Shown: positions 53,966 through 62,488, counted from the stretch's first letter. The stretch is DNA of 64,000 nt from Pedobacter zeaxanthinifaciens (GCF_003313335.1 NZ_QMHP01000003.1:1-64000); one strand, 5' to 3'. Notes: a model not told the origin generated them from the letters alone. Translations and numbers: made by a program.

Positions 53966-54712
53966 ATGGGTAAAATACATAATCAAATGACACCAATCTC
54001 AGCCATCAGCAAGTTATTCGCTATCATCTTATTTTCAGTTTTAAATTTAACGTACATGCCTTTGTTTGCACAATCGAGCAAAACTGTAGCCGTAAGCAGC
54101 TTCAGCGGAATTGGCGTGAGTAGTGGCATCGATCTTTATTTAACGCAAAGCGAAAAAGAAAGCGTAGTAATTAAAGGAGATGAAAACGTAATTAAAGATG
54201 TAGTGGTTGAACAAAAGAACGGCAGTATCTACATCAAATATAAACAAGGAATTAGCTGGTCGAAAATGTTTAAGAGCAGAAAAATTGAAGCATATGTTAG
54301 CTTTAAGAATTTGACAGTGATTTCGGCAAGTGGCGGCAGCGATGTAGAAACACAAGGCCCAATTAAAGCTGCTAACATTATTTTGGAAGCCAGCGGCGGT
54401 TCGGACATGAGCTTGAACCTTACCTGCAAAGATGTAACTATTAGCATTAGTGGCGGAGCAGATATTTCCTTAAAGGGATCAGCAGAAAACATGATGCTAA
54501 ATGCTAGTGGCGGAAGCGATTTAGACGCATATGATTTTAAAGTGAACTACGCACAAGCGAACACCAGCGGCGGAGCAGATGCACATCTTTATGTAATGAA
54601 AGGATTAACGGCCAACGCAACCGGCGGAAGTGATATCACTTACAAAGGTAGCGCAGCATTAAAGAAAGTATCAAACTCTAAAAGTGGCGGCATTACACAC
54701 GTTAACGATTAG
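53966..54712 (+). CDS. Head GIN domain (DUF2807) exported protein
   Basis: 248 residues: signal peptide ending near FAQ (about 35), then one DUF2807 domain that starts SSFSGIGVSSGIDLYLTQ. The rest is a series of beta-helix turns marked by SGGSD or SGGAD motifs about every 20 residues (ASGGSDVET, ASGGSDMSL, SGGADISL, ASGGSDLDA, SGGADAHL, TGGSDIT). This is typical of Bacteroidota putative auto-transporter adhesin head domains; function unknown. A second start at the eighth codon (MTPISAIS) is possible. Confidence 0.87.
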   Translation: MGKIHNQMTPISAISKLFAIILFSVLNLTYMPLFAQSSKTVAVSSFSGIGVSSGIDLYLTQSEKESVVIKGDENVIKDVVVEQKNGSIYIKYKQGISWSKMFKSRKIEAYVSFKNLTVISASGGSDVETQGPIKAANIILEASGGSDMSLNLTCKDVTISISGGADISLKGSAENMMLNASGGSDLDAYDFKVNYAQANTSGGADAHLYVMKGLTANATGGSDITYKGSAALKKVSNSKSGGITHVND

Positions 54713-54741
54713 AAAGAGTTTAGTTTTAGTTAATACCAAGC

Positions 54742-54776
54742 GCCAATACTACGGATGCAGTATTGGCCATTTTTAT
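54742..54776 (+). terminator. Terminator of the DUF2807 gene
   Basis: GCCAATACT (54742-54750) pairs with AGTATTGGC (54759-54767), followed by CATTTTTATTT. Only the plus strand has the T-run. Confidence 0.8.
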
Positions 54777-55183
54777 TTAGTAGGATAAGGATAAAAAATA
54801 AAGTTAGCTCCCTCAGGTACAATTACAAACACACACATAAATTCTTCTGGCTTTTTGTAATTCTTAAGGAAATGTTCTTTTTTCTCGGGTTTAATTACAC
54901 CTTTTTCTATGAATTCTTCTAGGGTAGAAGCCTGTATAGTCCAATTGGTATTAAGCTCCTCCCTATTCAAAATCATTTCCCCTAGCTTTACCTCATGTTG
55001 GTGGGCCACAAAAATTGGTGATGTAGATATTCCTTCAACCATTATTTCCACCGAAACCTCTTTAATTGATTCGGCATAGAAAGCCAAATCTTTCTCCAAG
55101 CTTACCAGCGGACTTTGTTTTTTCTCTTGCTTTTGCTCACCCCCATTAAGGTTAGCGCCTCCTAATAATTCTTCAGATTCCAT
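54773..55183 (-). CDS. Unknown protein, third gene of the rlmD operon
   Basis: 136 residues. The first 25 are polar and Gln/Lys/Glu-rich, then a mixed alpha/beta domain (SLEKDLAFYAESIKEVSVEI, then NWTIQASTLEEFIEKGVIKP and MCVFVIVPEGANFIFYPYP). No signal peptide or known motif. It starts three bases after the lipoprotein gene stop. I do not recognise a family. Confidence 0.65.
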   Translation of the reverse strand: MESEELLGGANLNGGEQKQEKKQSPLVSLEKDLAFYAESIKEVSVEIMVEGISTSPIFVAHQHEVKLGEMILNREELNTNWTIQASTLEEFIEKGVIKPEKKEHFLKNYKKPEEFMCVFVIVPEGANFIFYPYPTK

Positions 55184-55186
55184 ATC

Positions 55187-55735
55187 TTAAAACTCAATTT
55201 CTTTGCGATCAACAACAAACTTTTCGTTAATTATCGTATCTGTTATCAAATAATATTTTTCGTTTTGCTTTTCAATTCGAGCTGGTAACGGATACTGATC
55301 AGCACAAAAATACATTCCGCCAAATTTCACCAAACGCCAGCCGCCTTCTTTCAAACTAAACAAATTAATGCTCGACCAACAGTTATTGAACCATTCGGGG
55401 CGAAGTAATAGTTCAGGTTCATCATCTCCATCTAAATCTCCAGCTACATATAAATCAGCACCAATGGCATTTTTAAAATGAAGTACAGGCCATTTTTTAT
55501 TACTGAACATGACATGAATTTCGTACACCGCCCGCTTCGTTCCCATATCTTTATCACTTACTTTGTTTTTCACTACAAAAGCAGTGTCATTATTGTTCAT
55601 TATAAGCGAGTCAACGGTGTGCTTATTTGCATCAACCACAAAAGTTTGCGCACTTACCGAAACGTTGCTAGCATTTTTATTGCGGCAAGCAACAAATGCA
55701 CTCACTATCAAAAACAAAAAACAAAGTCTTTTCAC
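55187..55735 (-). CDS. Lipoprotein of unknown function with an acidic DxDGDxE segment
   Basis: 182 residues. A lipoprotein signal ends in AFVAC (residues 13-17). A DLDGDDEPELL motif (about 100-110) resembles calcium-binding loops of FG-GAP-like repeats. Two nearby cysteines (NNCWSS, YFCADQ) could form a disulfide. It begins directly after the rlmD stop with no gap, which implies cotranscription. The family is not recognised. Confidence 0.72.
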   Translation of the reverse strand: MKRLCFLFLIVSAFVACRNKNASNVSVSAQTFVVDANKHTVDSLIMNNNDTAFVVKNKVSDKDMGTKRAVYEIHVMFSNKKWPVLHFKNAIGADLYVAGDLDGDDEPELLLRPEWFNNCWSSINLFSLKEGGWRLVKFGGMYFCADQYPLPARIEKQNEKYYLITDTIINEKFVVDRKEIEF

Positions 55736-57166
55736 TTATTTCAATTTTAGTAAAACTACGTTTTCCACATGTTGTGTATGAGGGAACATATCTACAGGCT
55801 TGATGCGTGTAACCTCATATTTTTCGTTTAACGTTGCCAAGTCTCTTGCTTGCGTAGCGGCATTACAACTAACGTAAACAATTTTTTCAGCCTCCATCTC
55901 CAATAAACGCTCCACTACATCGGGATGCATACCTGCCCTTGGCGGATCAGTAATTACCACATCAGGTTTCCCATGTGAGGCAATGAATTCTCTGGTAAGG
56001 ATGTCTTTCATATCGCCTGCGTAAAAAATGGTATTTTCAATCCCGTTCAGTTGAGAGTTGAATTTCGCATCTTCAATAGCAGAAGGAACATACTCCACAC
56101 CAACCACTTGTTTAGCGCTGTGCGCTACAAAGTTAGCAATTGTTCCAGCCCCGGTATATAAATCATACACCAGCTCATCCCCTTTTAAGTCGGCAAACTC
56201 TTTTGTAATGCGATACAATTCATAAGCTTGCTCAGAGTTAGTTTGATAAAAAGATTTGATGCCGATTTTGTATTTAACGGTTTTGCCGTTCCCTAATGGC
56301 ATTTCTTCAAAAATGTGATCTCTACCGGCGTAAGTAATCACCTCTTGGTCAAAAATAGTATCGTTTTTTTTGTGGTTAACGATGTATTGCAAGGAAGTAA
56401 TGTTCGGAAATAATGCTTTCAAATACGCCATTAATCCATCGATTTTTTCCTGAGCAGCATAGGCAAAAACAACACCGACCATAATTTCTCCGGTACTTGA
56501 CGTACGGATAATCAAATTACGCAGTTCACCTTCATGATTACGCAAATCATAAAAACTAAATTGATTCTCCAAGGCATAATCGCGAACCTTTAAACGAATT
56601 TGATTACTTGGATCAGCTTGTAAATAGCAGTGCTCAATCGCCAAAATTTTATCGAACCTACCTGGAACGTGAAAACCAAGTGCATTCATCTGCCTGCCTT
56701 CGGCTTCATCGGCCATATCCAAGCTATCGAGCCAGCGCTTGTTCGAAAATGTAAATTCTAATTTATTACGATAATATTGATTTTGTGCCGAACCCAAAAT
56801 AGGCTCAATGTCAGTGGTATCAATTTTTCCTAAACGCTGCAATGCAGATTCTACACTTTTTTGCTTGTAGGTAAGCTGTGCACTGTACTGCATGTGCTGC
56901 CACTTACAACCACCGCAAGTTCCAAAATGGATACAAAATGGCTGCTGCCTCAACTCAGATGGGGTATGCAAGGTTTCAATTACTGCCTCAGCAAAATTCT
57001 TTTTCTTTTTTACTACCCGTACATCTACCACATCGCCAGGCACCGCTTTATCCACAAACACCACCAATTCATCGGCCTTGCCCACCCCTTTGCCTTCCTC
57101 GGCAATATCTATAATACTTAAGCCTGAAATTCTAATTGGCTCGGTATTTTTTCTTTTTCTGCTCAT
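55736..57166 (-). CDS. rlmD: 23S rRNA (uracil(1939)-C(5))-methyltransferase RlmD
   Basis: TrmA/RumA-type RNA methyltransferase, 476 residues. A TRAM domain (about 8-65: IIDIAEEGKGVGKADE, VDVRVVKKKKNFAEA) precedes four-cysteine Fe-S ligation in CIHFGTCGGCKWQHM plus a later Cys. The SAM part has YDLYTGAGTIANFVAHSAKQ, DPPRAGMHPDVVERLLEM and YVSCNAATQARDLATL with the catalytic nucleophile Cys. Exact uridine target is by family. The two downstream genes are of unknown function. Confidence 0.94.
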   Translation of the reverse strand: MSRKRKNTEPIRISGLSIIDIAEEGKGVGKADELVVFVDKAVPGDVVDVRVVKKKKNFAEAVIETLHTPSELRQQPFCIHFGTCGGCKWQHMQYSAQLTYKQKSVESALQRLGKIDTTDIEPILGSAQNQYYRNKLEFTFSNKRWLDSLDMADEAEGRQMNALGFHVPGRFDKILAIEHCYLQADPSNQIRLKVRDYALENQFSFYDLRNHEGELRNLIIRTSSTGEIMVGVVFAYAAQEKIDGLMAYLKALFPNITSLQYIVNHKKNDTIFDQEVITYAGRDHIFEEMPLGNGKTVKYKIGIKSFYQTNSEQAYELYRITKEFADLKGDELVYDLYTGAGTIANFVAHSAKQVVGVEYVPSAIEDAKFNSQLNGIENTIFYAGDMKDILTREFIASHGKPDVVITDPPRAGMHPDVVERLLEMEAEKIVYVSCNAATQARDLATLNEKYEVTRIKPVDMFPHTQHVENVVLLKLK

Positions 57167-57172
57167 TGCCGC

Positions 57173-57180
57173 AAATATAC
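57173..57180 (-). promoter_or_regulatory. rlmD -7 element
   Basis: TATATTTG on the minus strand, six bases before the ATG; near-leaderless mRNA likely. Confidence 0.5.
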
Positions 57181-57204
57181 GACGATTATTTAATGATTAA
57201 GTTT

Positions 57205-57267
57205 TGAATGAGTGAATGATAGAAGGAGTAAATGATGAATTGAGTAAATGAGTAAATGATGAATTGC
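57205..57267. repeat. Short degenerate direct repeats upstream of rlmD
   Basis: GAGTAAATGATGAATTG at 57226-57242 and 57250-57266, with further GAGTGAATGAT and GAGTAAATG words. Part of the 422-bp gap 57167-57588, which also holds a possible small ORF with a strong promoter. Confidence 0.6.
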
Positions 57268-57339
57268 AGGAAAATTTAGACACTATGGTAGCATACAGAT
57301 TGCTTAAGATCTGCAAACGACCACAATTACCTATGTCTG

Positions 57340-57450
57340 TTAATTCTCAAAAATGCTTAAGATTAAACCAAAAACATTGTTGGGCAAGTTAAACTTGACA
57401 TCGAATTGCTCGTCAACCATTACTGAAATTTCTAGTACTTCTTGACTCAT
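57340..57450 (-). CDS. Possible 36-residue small protein
   Basis: Open frame on the minus strand: MSQEVLEISVMVDEQF, then DVKFNLPNNVFGLILSIFEN. The composition is protein-like, with an acidic amphipathic start and hydrophobic end. A consensus promoter (TTTG at 57497-57500, 19-bp spacer, TAAATTTG at 57470-57477) lies 19 bases upstream of the ATG. It is divergent from the P-ATPase gene. No family is recognised, so it could be a small regulator, a membrane-associated peptide or a non-coding transcript. Confidence 0.4.
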   Translation of the reverse strand: MSQEVLEISVMVDEQFDVKFNLPNNVFGLILSIFEN

Positions 57451-57469
57451 AATTACAACACTATAAACA

Positions 57470-57500
57470 CAAATTTAATCATTATGAACCAAAAACCAAA
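57470..57500 (-). promoter_or_regulatory. Consensus promoter of the small ORF
   Basis: On the minus strand TTTG-N19-TAAATTTG, an exact -33/-7 pattern with optimal spacing. The first downstream ATG in frame is at 57450. Confidence 0.6.
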
Positions 57501-57627
57501 TTGGTATAGTGTTATTTTTATGTTAAGGTTTCATCATCTTTAAATAAAAAACATATAAACAATTGCATGAATGATATAAAACAATAAGATGTACTGGGCG
57601 CTAACTTTGGATGATCAAAAAATCAAA

Positions 57628-60042
57628 ATGACGACAGAACAACCCATATATATTCCCTTAATAGATGTTGATAGCGAACATTGCGCACTCATTGTAGACA
57701 AAGGATTAAACGAAGTTGCTGAAATTGAAACCCACAAGATTGAATTGAATAACAATAGGGCAGTAATTAAAGCAAAAAAATCTCCTGAAGATGCCATACA
57801 GGCTGTAGTAAAGCAGATAAGAAGTTTAGGCTACGATGTATCAACAGTGAAACAGACATTCCCTGTTGTGAATCTTTCTTGCGCCTCTTGTGCAGCTAAT
57901 ACCGAAGCCATTTTAAATCACCAAGCGGGTGTAGTTAAAGCAGAGGTTAACTATGCCAATACCTCAGCAAAAGTAGAGTACATCCCAAGCTTGGTTAATC
58001 CCGAAACGTTGAAAAAAGCGGTACAGGCTTCAGGTTATGATTTGCTGATTAGCGAGCAGGCCAAACTAACCATTGATGACATCAAAAATAAGCAGTATGA
58101 CGTACTAAGAAAAACTACTATTGGGGCTGTAGTTTTAGCGCTGCCTTTGTTCATCATTGGAATGTTTTTTATGGACATGCCATTTGCCAACTATATCATG
58201 TGGGCATTAGCCACGCCGTTGGTTTTCATTTTTGGTAAGCGGTTTTTTGTTGGCGCTTGGAAACAGGCCAAACATCGCTCTGCGAATATGGATACCTTGG
58301 TTGCTATAAGTACCGGAACAGCTTACATTTACAGCGCACTGATTACGCTTTTTCCCGAGTCTATGCATCGATTGGGAATTCATTCGCATGTTTATTTTGA
58401 AGCTGCTGGAATTGTAATTGCTTTTATCCTTTTAGGGAAGCTGCTGGAAGAGAAAGCTAAAGGCAACACCTCATCAGCTATAAAAAAATTGATCGGTTTG
58501 CAACCTAAAGACGTGACTTTAGTTCATTTGGATGGCCGTCAAACGCAAGTGCCTATTCAAGATGTGAAGGTTGGCGATACCCTTTTAGTGAAACCTGGTG
58601 AACGCATTGCCGTAGATGGCACTGTGACTACGGGCAGCTCCTACGTTGATGAAAGCATGATTAGTGGCGAACCAATTCCCGTTTTTAAGGAAGAAAGTAC
58701 TCTTGTTTTTGCCGGTACAATCAATCAAAAAGGAAGTTTTCAATTTAATGCCCAAAAAGTTGGCAGCGATACCTTGCTGGCGCAAATTATTAAGATGGTA
58801 GAAAATGCCCAAGGAAGTAAAGCTCCTGTGCAACAACTGGTAGATCGAATTGCTGCTGTTTTTGTACCTATCGTAATGAGCATTGCAGTTTTAAGCTTGC
58901 TACTTTGGGTAATTTTAGGCGGAGAGAACGGCCTAAGTCAAGGCATAGTGGCGTTCGTTACCGTATTGGTTATCGCTTGTCCCTGCGCTTTGGGGTTGGC
59001 AACACCTACCGCAATCATGGTTGGCGTGGGAAAGGGAGCGGAAAGCGGCATTCTTATTAAAGATGCGGAAAGCCTGGAGCTAGCTAAAAAAATTAATGCC
59101 GTTGTATTGGACAAAACCGGCACCATTACCGAAGGGAAGCCTCAAGTTAAGGGCTTGGAGTGGTTTGTTGACCAGAACCAGCAGCTAACTAATATCCTTT
59201 ATAGCATTGAGAAGTCCTCAGAGCATCCATTGGCAGATGCCATTACCGAATTTTTAGCTCCAAATGCGCAATTTGTACAAGACATTGACATTGAGAACAT
59301 TAGTGGACAGGGCATAAAAGGAACATATGATAACGAAACTTTTATCATTGGCAATGAACTGCTAGCTAAGGAAATCCATATTGAGTTCACTGAAACGGCA
59401 AAAAGCTGGGTTAACAAACAACTTGAAGCCGCTCAAACTGTAGTATTATTTTGCAGCAGCACATCGCTATTGGCTGCAATTGCCATTGCAGATCAGATTA
59501 AGGTGAGCAGCAAAAAAGCAATCCGTGAACTTCAAGACAGCAATATTGAAGTTTACATGTTAACTGGTGATAACGCCCAAACTGCAAAAGTTGTAGCCAA
59601 TGAAATAGGCATAGGTAATTACAAAGCAAATGTTTTACCTAACGATAAAGCGGCGTTTGTAGAAAGTTTACAGCTGCAAAATAAAGTGGTTGCGATGGTA
59701 GGTGACGGCATTAACGACAGCACAGCTTTAGCGCAGGCAGATGTGGGCATTGCTATGGGAAAAGGCAGTGATATTGCCATTGATGTGGCTAAGATGACGA
59801 TCATTTCATCCGATTTATTGAAAATTCCTGAGGCCATTAGCTTATCAAAAAGAACGGTGAGGACAATCAAGCAAAACTTATTTTGGGCTTTCGTTTACAA
59901 TGTAATTGGCATTCCGATAGCTGCTGGTTTACTTTTTCCAATTAACGGTTTTTTACTTGATCCAATGTGGGCTGGTGCTGCCATGGCGCTAAGCTCTGTG
60001 AGCGTAGTGAGCAATAGCTTGAGGTTGAAATATGGGGCTTAA
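57628..60042 (+). CDS. Copper-type P1B-ATPase (heavy-metal exporter)
   Basis: ATP-driven metal exporter, 804 residues from the chosen ATG. N-terminal domain 1 (about 1-65) has D15-S-E-H-C19 where a metal-binding domain would have a CxxC loop. Domain 2 has C85-x2-C88 in NLSCASCAANTE. Catalytic segments: CPC at 451-453 (IACPCALGLATPTA), DKTGT with phosphorylated D495, the SSEHPLADA nucleotide-domain His-Pro, and GDGINDSTALAQADVGIAMG. CPC with an HMA domain indicates Cu+. An upstream ATG (57589) adds 13 residues. The CopZ-like gene follows about 270 bp later. Confidence 0.92.
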   Translation: MTTEQPIYIPLIDVDSEHCALIVDKGLNEVAEIETHKIELNNNRAVIKAKKSPEDAIQAVVKQIRSLGYDVSTVKQTFPVVNLSCASCAANTEAILNHQAGVVKAEVNYANTSAKVEYIPSLVNPETLKKAVQASGYDLLISEQAKLTIDDIKNKQYDVLRKTTIGAVVLALPLFIIGMFFMDMPFANYIMWALATPLVFIFGKRFFVGAWKQAKHRSANMDTLVAISTGTAYIYSALITLFPESMHRLGIHSHVYFEAAGIVIAFILLGKLLEEKAKGNTSSAIKKLIGLQPKDVTLVHLDGRQTQVPIQDVKVGDTLLVKPGERIAVDGTVTTGSSYVDESMISGEPIPVFKEESTLVFAGTINQKGSFQFNAQKVGSDTLLAQIIKMVENAQGSKAPVQQLVDRIAAVFVPIVMSIAVLSLLLWVILGGENGLSQGIVAFVTVLVIACPCALGLATPTAIMVGVGKGAESGILIKDAESLELAKKINAVVLDKTGTITEGKPQVKGLEWFVDQNQQLTNILYSIEKSSEHPLADAITEFLAPNAQFVQDIDIENISGQGIKGTYDNETFIIGNELLAKEIHIEFTETAKSWVNKQLEAAQTVVLFCSSTSLLAAIAIADQIKVSSKKAIRELQDSNIEVYMLTGDNAQTAKVVANEIGIGNYKANVLPNDKAAFVESLQLQNKVVAMVGDGINDSTALAQADVGIAMGKGSDIAIDVAKMTIISSDLLKIPEAISLSKRTVRTIKQNLFWAFVYNVIGIPIAAGLLFPINGFLLDPMWAGAAMALSSVSVVSNSLRLKYGA

Positions 60043-60215
60043 CTTGTTAATGGTTAATGGTTAATTGTTAGTGTTAAGTTTAGAATATCTTAACTAATTT
60101 GAATTATGGCTATATTTTAACTACATCTTAATAACTTACTGAAGGCTCGTATTGACCTGTCGCAAAGTGAACGCTGTGCAGTAAAATAAATTCGGCATCA
60201 CAAAGCTACAATAAT

Positions 60216-60247
60216 CATCACCTTGGATTTATTTCAGGTTCAATTAA
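60216..60247 (+). repeat. Decayed copy of the dispersed repeat
   Basis: TCATCACCTTGGATTTATTT followed by a CAGGTTCAATTAA end. It aligns with the GTCACCCTGAATTTATTTCA core of the units at 17861 and 18112, with several substitutions. Its hairpin is partly lost. Confidence 0.45.
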
Positions 60248-60314
60248 GCTAGCAACACTATCATTTTAAATTAATGACCGCTACAAAATTTTTACTTTAA
60301 ACTTCACTTAACAA

Positions 60315-60524
60315 ATGGAAACATTAAAATTTAAAACAACAATAAACTGCGGCGCATGTGTAGCCAAAGTAACGCCGATACTTAACGAGCAAGAAAACGT
60401 TAAAAACTGGTCGGTAGATACAGGAAATGCGGATAAAATACTAACCGTTGAAGGAGAAAATATTGACGAGGCAACGTTAATACAATCTTTATCTAAAATT
60501 GGCTATAAAGCTGAAAAGATATAG
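60315..60524 (+). CDS. Heavy-metal-associated domain protein (CopZ-like chaperone)
   Basis: 69 residues, a single HMA domain. The pattern is METLKFKTTINCGACVAKVT with the C-x2-C metal loop (Cys-Gly-Ala-Cys), and an ending IGYKAEKI. The length is that of stand-alone copper chaperones. Its place about 270 bp after the P-ATPase, same strand, supports delivery of Cu+ to that pump. The loop lacks the usual Met before the first Cys (N instead), so metal choice may differ. Confidence 0.85.
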   Translation: METLKFKTTINCGACVAKVTPILNEQENVKNWSVDTGNADKILTVEGENIDEATLIQSLSKIGYKAEKI

Positions 60525-60531
60525 CAATACC

Positions 60532-60598
60532 TTGTTATTCTGAGCTTTGCGAAGAAGCTGACAGCTATGGGAAATTCTTCGCAAGCTTAGAGTGACAA
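60532..60598. repeat. Imperfect 24-bp inverted repeat between convergent genes
   Basis: Left arm 60532-60556, right arm 60575-60598; mostly complementary (TTCTGAGC.TTGCGAAGAA against TTCTTCGCAAGCTTAGAG). It resembles a widespread GAAGAATCT-type intergenic repeat. It may act as a bidirectional terminator, but neither side has a clean T-run. Confidence 0.55.
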
Positions 60599-60605
60599 AT
60601 CAGCT

Positions 60606-61490
60606 CTATTTAATCTCTGCCATTAAATTGGGATAATCCGTAACGATACCATCAACACCTAAGTTTTTAAGGTAATTGATATCCTTTACTGTATTCACCG
60701 TCCAAGGTATAATTTTAACACCCGCAGCGTGGCATTTATCTACCAATCCCTTACCTACTAGCGGCATGTAAGGACTGTAAATAGTTGGCGTAAAACCTAA
60801 GGCTTTAATATTATTTTCGAAATCTTCTTTTTCATCAATACCTAAAGAAGTAGGAATTTGTGGATATTTTTGATGCAAATATTGCAGTGTTCGAATATCG
60901 AAAGAATGAATTGTAACTCTTTTTTCTAGCTTCTTATCTTTAATCACAGCCATTATCAGCTCTACATATTCTTCGGGACTAGGCTGAAATTCGCCATCGC
61001 CTTTACGAATCAACTTAGTTTCAATGTTGTAATGTGGTTTTGGCTTTTTTTTCTTTGCCACAAAAAACTCCACTTTATCAATCAAATCACTTAACAAAGG
61101 TTTTTCTACCCTGAATTTTTCTTGCTGTGGAAACCTTGGATTTGGCTTAGAGCCCACATCAAACTGTTTAACTTCCTGATAGTTCATTTGATAGATGTTA
61201 AACTTCTTCTCGTTTTTCAAGGTGATTTCCTCGCCAGTTGGCGATATACTGATGGCATGGTTGAAATATGGTTCCTGAGAAACCACCACTTGTTTATCTT
61301 TCGAAATTACCACTTCCATCTTTAGCGTAGTAGCACCAACTTCTAATGCCTTAATCATACCCGGAATGGTATTTTCGGGCATTAAGCCCCTTGCCCCACG
61401 GTTTCCTTGAACTTCAAAAGGCACCTTTTTCTGTGAAAAAACGCAATGAGCAAAGCAAAACAATAAGGCAAAGGTGAAAGTAAATCTCAT
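60606..61490 (-). CDS. Exported GDPD-fold protein with substituted catalytic residues
   Basis: 294 residues from the preferred start; signal peptide to about residue 19. The fold of glycerophosphodiester phosphodiesterases is clear (GNRGARGLMPENTIPGMIKA, VVISKDKQVVVSQEPYF, NIETK, IHSFD, IIPWTVNTV, GVDGIVTDYP). Four positions that normally hold the active site are changed: N30 for His (HRG), K57 and E59 for the Glu and Asp of ExD, Q72 for His (SHEP). Each differs by one base from the expected codon. It may be a binding pseudoenzyme. A longer frame from 61592 starts inside the upstream terminator region and is rejected. Confidence 0.85.
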   Translation of the reverse strand: MRFTFTFALLFCFAHCVFSQKKVPFEVQGNRGARGLMPENTIPGMIKALEVGATTLKMEVVISKDKQVVVSQEPYFNHAISISPTGEEITLKNEKKFNIYQMNYQEVKQFDVGSKPNPRFPQQEKFRVEKPLLSDLIDKVEFFVAKKKKPKPHYNIETKLIRKGDGEFQPSPEEYVELIMAVIKDKKLEKRVTIHSFDIRTLQYLHQKYPQIPTSLGIDEKEDFENNIKALGFTPTIYSPYMPLVGKGLVDKCHAAGVKIIPWTVNTVKDINYLKNLGVDGIVTDYPNLMAEIK

Positions 61491-61566
61491 ATCTATCCGT
61501 TTTAATGATAACGTCGGAAACATCAAATATTGGCAAAATAATAAAATTATCCAGTAGCTAGAAAAC

Positions 61567-61597
61567 AAAAAAGGACCTTGACACCCGGTCAAAATCC
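61567..61597 (-). terminator. Terminator of the NTF2-like gene
   Basis: On the minus strand GGA-TT-TTGAC, loop CGGGT, GTCAA-GG-TCC, then TTTTTT (61572-61567). It follows the stop of the 61628-62488 gene by about 30 bp. Confidence 0.7.
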
Positions 61598-61627
61598 TAG
61601 TTTATATTGATGTTGGTTTATGCGCTG

Positions 61628-62488
61628 TTATCGCTCTGCTAAAGTGTATATCTGTGAAATGATATTCCAATTGCCATCATTTTGGCGTTCCCAAATAAAA
61701 ACGTAGTTAAAACTTTCTCGCAAATCGGTTTTATAATCAATAGTGGCCAAACCATAAGTGTAAGCTAAATCTCCACCTAAAGCTTTATCTGCCTGTGTTG
61801 TTTTAAGGTTAATTTTATCAATCATCCGATTGTTAAATGCTAAGATAGCATCTTTTCCCAAAATAGTTTCGGTACCAGGAAACATTAAACGAGCATCGGG
61901 ATTTAAAAAGCCTGAAAAAGCATGCACACCATGCGTTTTAAGCATCGTATTTAGCGTTCTTTCTGTACCATAAATAATTTCAGTGGCCGCTTTAATATCT
62001 TTGGCAGAAGCAAACTTTGGACTATAAGTGCCGCTAGGTTCTACAAACGTGTTTTTTGGCTCCTTACCTTTAATTGGTTTTACCGCTTCGGCACCTAAAT
62101 CAATCACTAACTGCCATTCGCCATCTTTTCCTCTCCATACTGAAAGGTAATGACCGTATGTTTTTTTATCGCTACCTGCAACGTAAGTACCCGAGGTAAC
62201 CCCCCAATCTCTGCTTCTAGATAAGCGAGCATAATTTGGTTCCCAAGTTAGTTCTTTAGTATCAGCAGCGCTAGCAAAATACTTTTTTGCATTAATGGCA
62301 TTAGGACGAAAAACGATACCATCAGCCGCAGCAAACTCCATAAAAGCAGCGTTTACGCCATCTTTAGCAGCTTTTTGAGCGAAAGACTTTTCAGTACTTA
62401 CTAATGATTTTACCGTACCGTCTGATTTTTGAGCATAAACACTTGACGACAGAGCCAAGGCAAGTACCGATAGATATATTTTATTCAT
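61628..62488 (-). CDS. Exported protein with two NTF2-like (SnoaL/DUF4440-type) domains
   Basis: 286 residues: signal peptide ending YAQ (about 20), then two NTF2-like domains (about 25-145 and 165-284). Domain 1 has the SFAQKAAKDGVNAAFMEFAA pattern with GHYLSVWRGKDGEWQLVIDL near its end. Domain 2 has LNTMLKTHGVHAFSGFLNPD, then DLAYTYGLATIDYK and FIWERQNDGNWNIISQIYT. These domains form cone-shaped pockets; enzymatic and binding members exist, so the activity is unknown. Confidence 0.82.
   Translation of the reverse strand: MNKIYLSVLALALSSSVYAQKSDGTVKSLVSTEKSFAQKAAKDGVNAAFMEFAAADGIVFRPNAINAKKYFASAADTKELTWEPNYARLSRSRDWGVTSGTYVAGSDKKTYGHYLSVWRGKDGEWQLVIDLGAEAVKPIKGKEPKNTFVEPSGTYSPKFASAKDIKAATEIIYGTERTLNTMLKTHGVHAFSGFLNPDARLMFPGTETILGKDAILAFNNRMIDKINLKTTQADKALGGDLAYTYGLATIDYKTDLRESFNYVFIWERQNDGNWNIISQIYTLAER

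Noticed and set aside
57589..57627. Longer start for the P-ATPase
   Set aside because: Thirteen extra residues unlike the family; kept only as an alternative.
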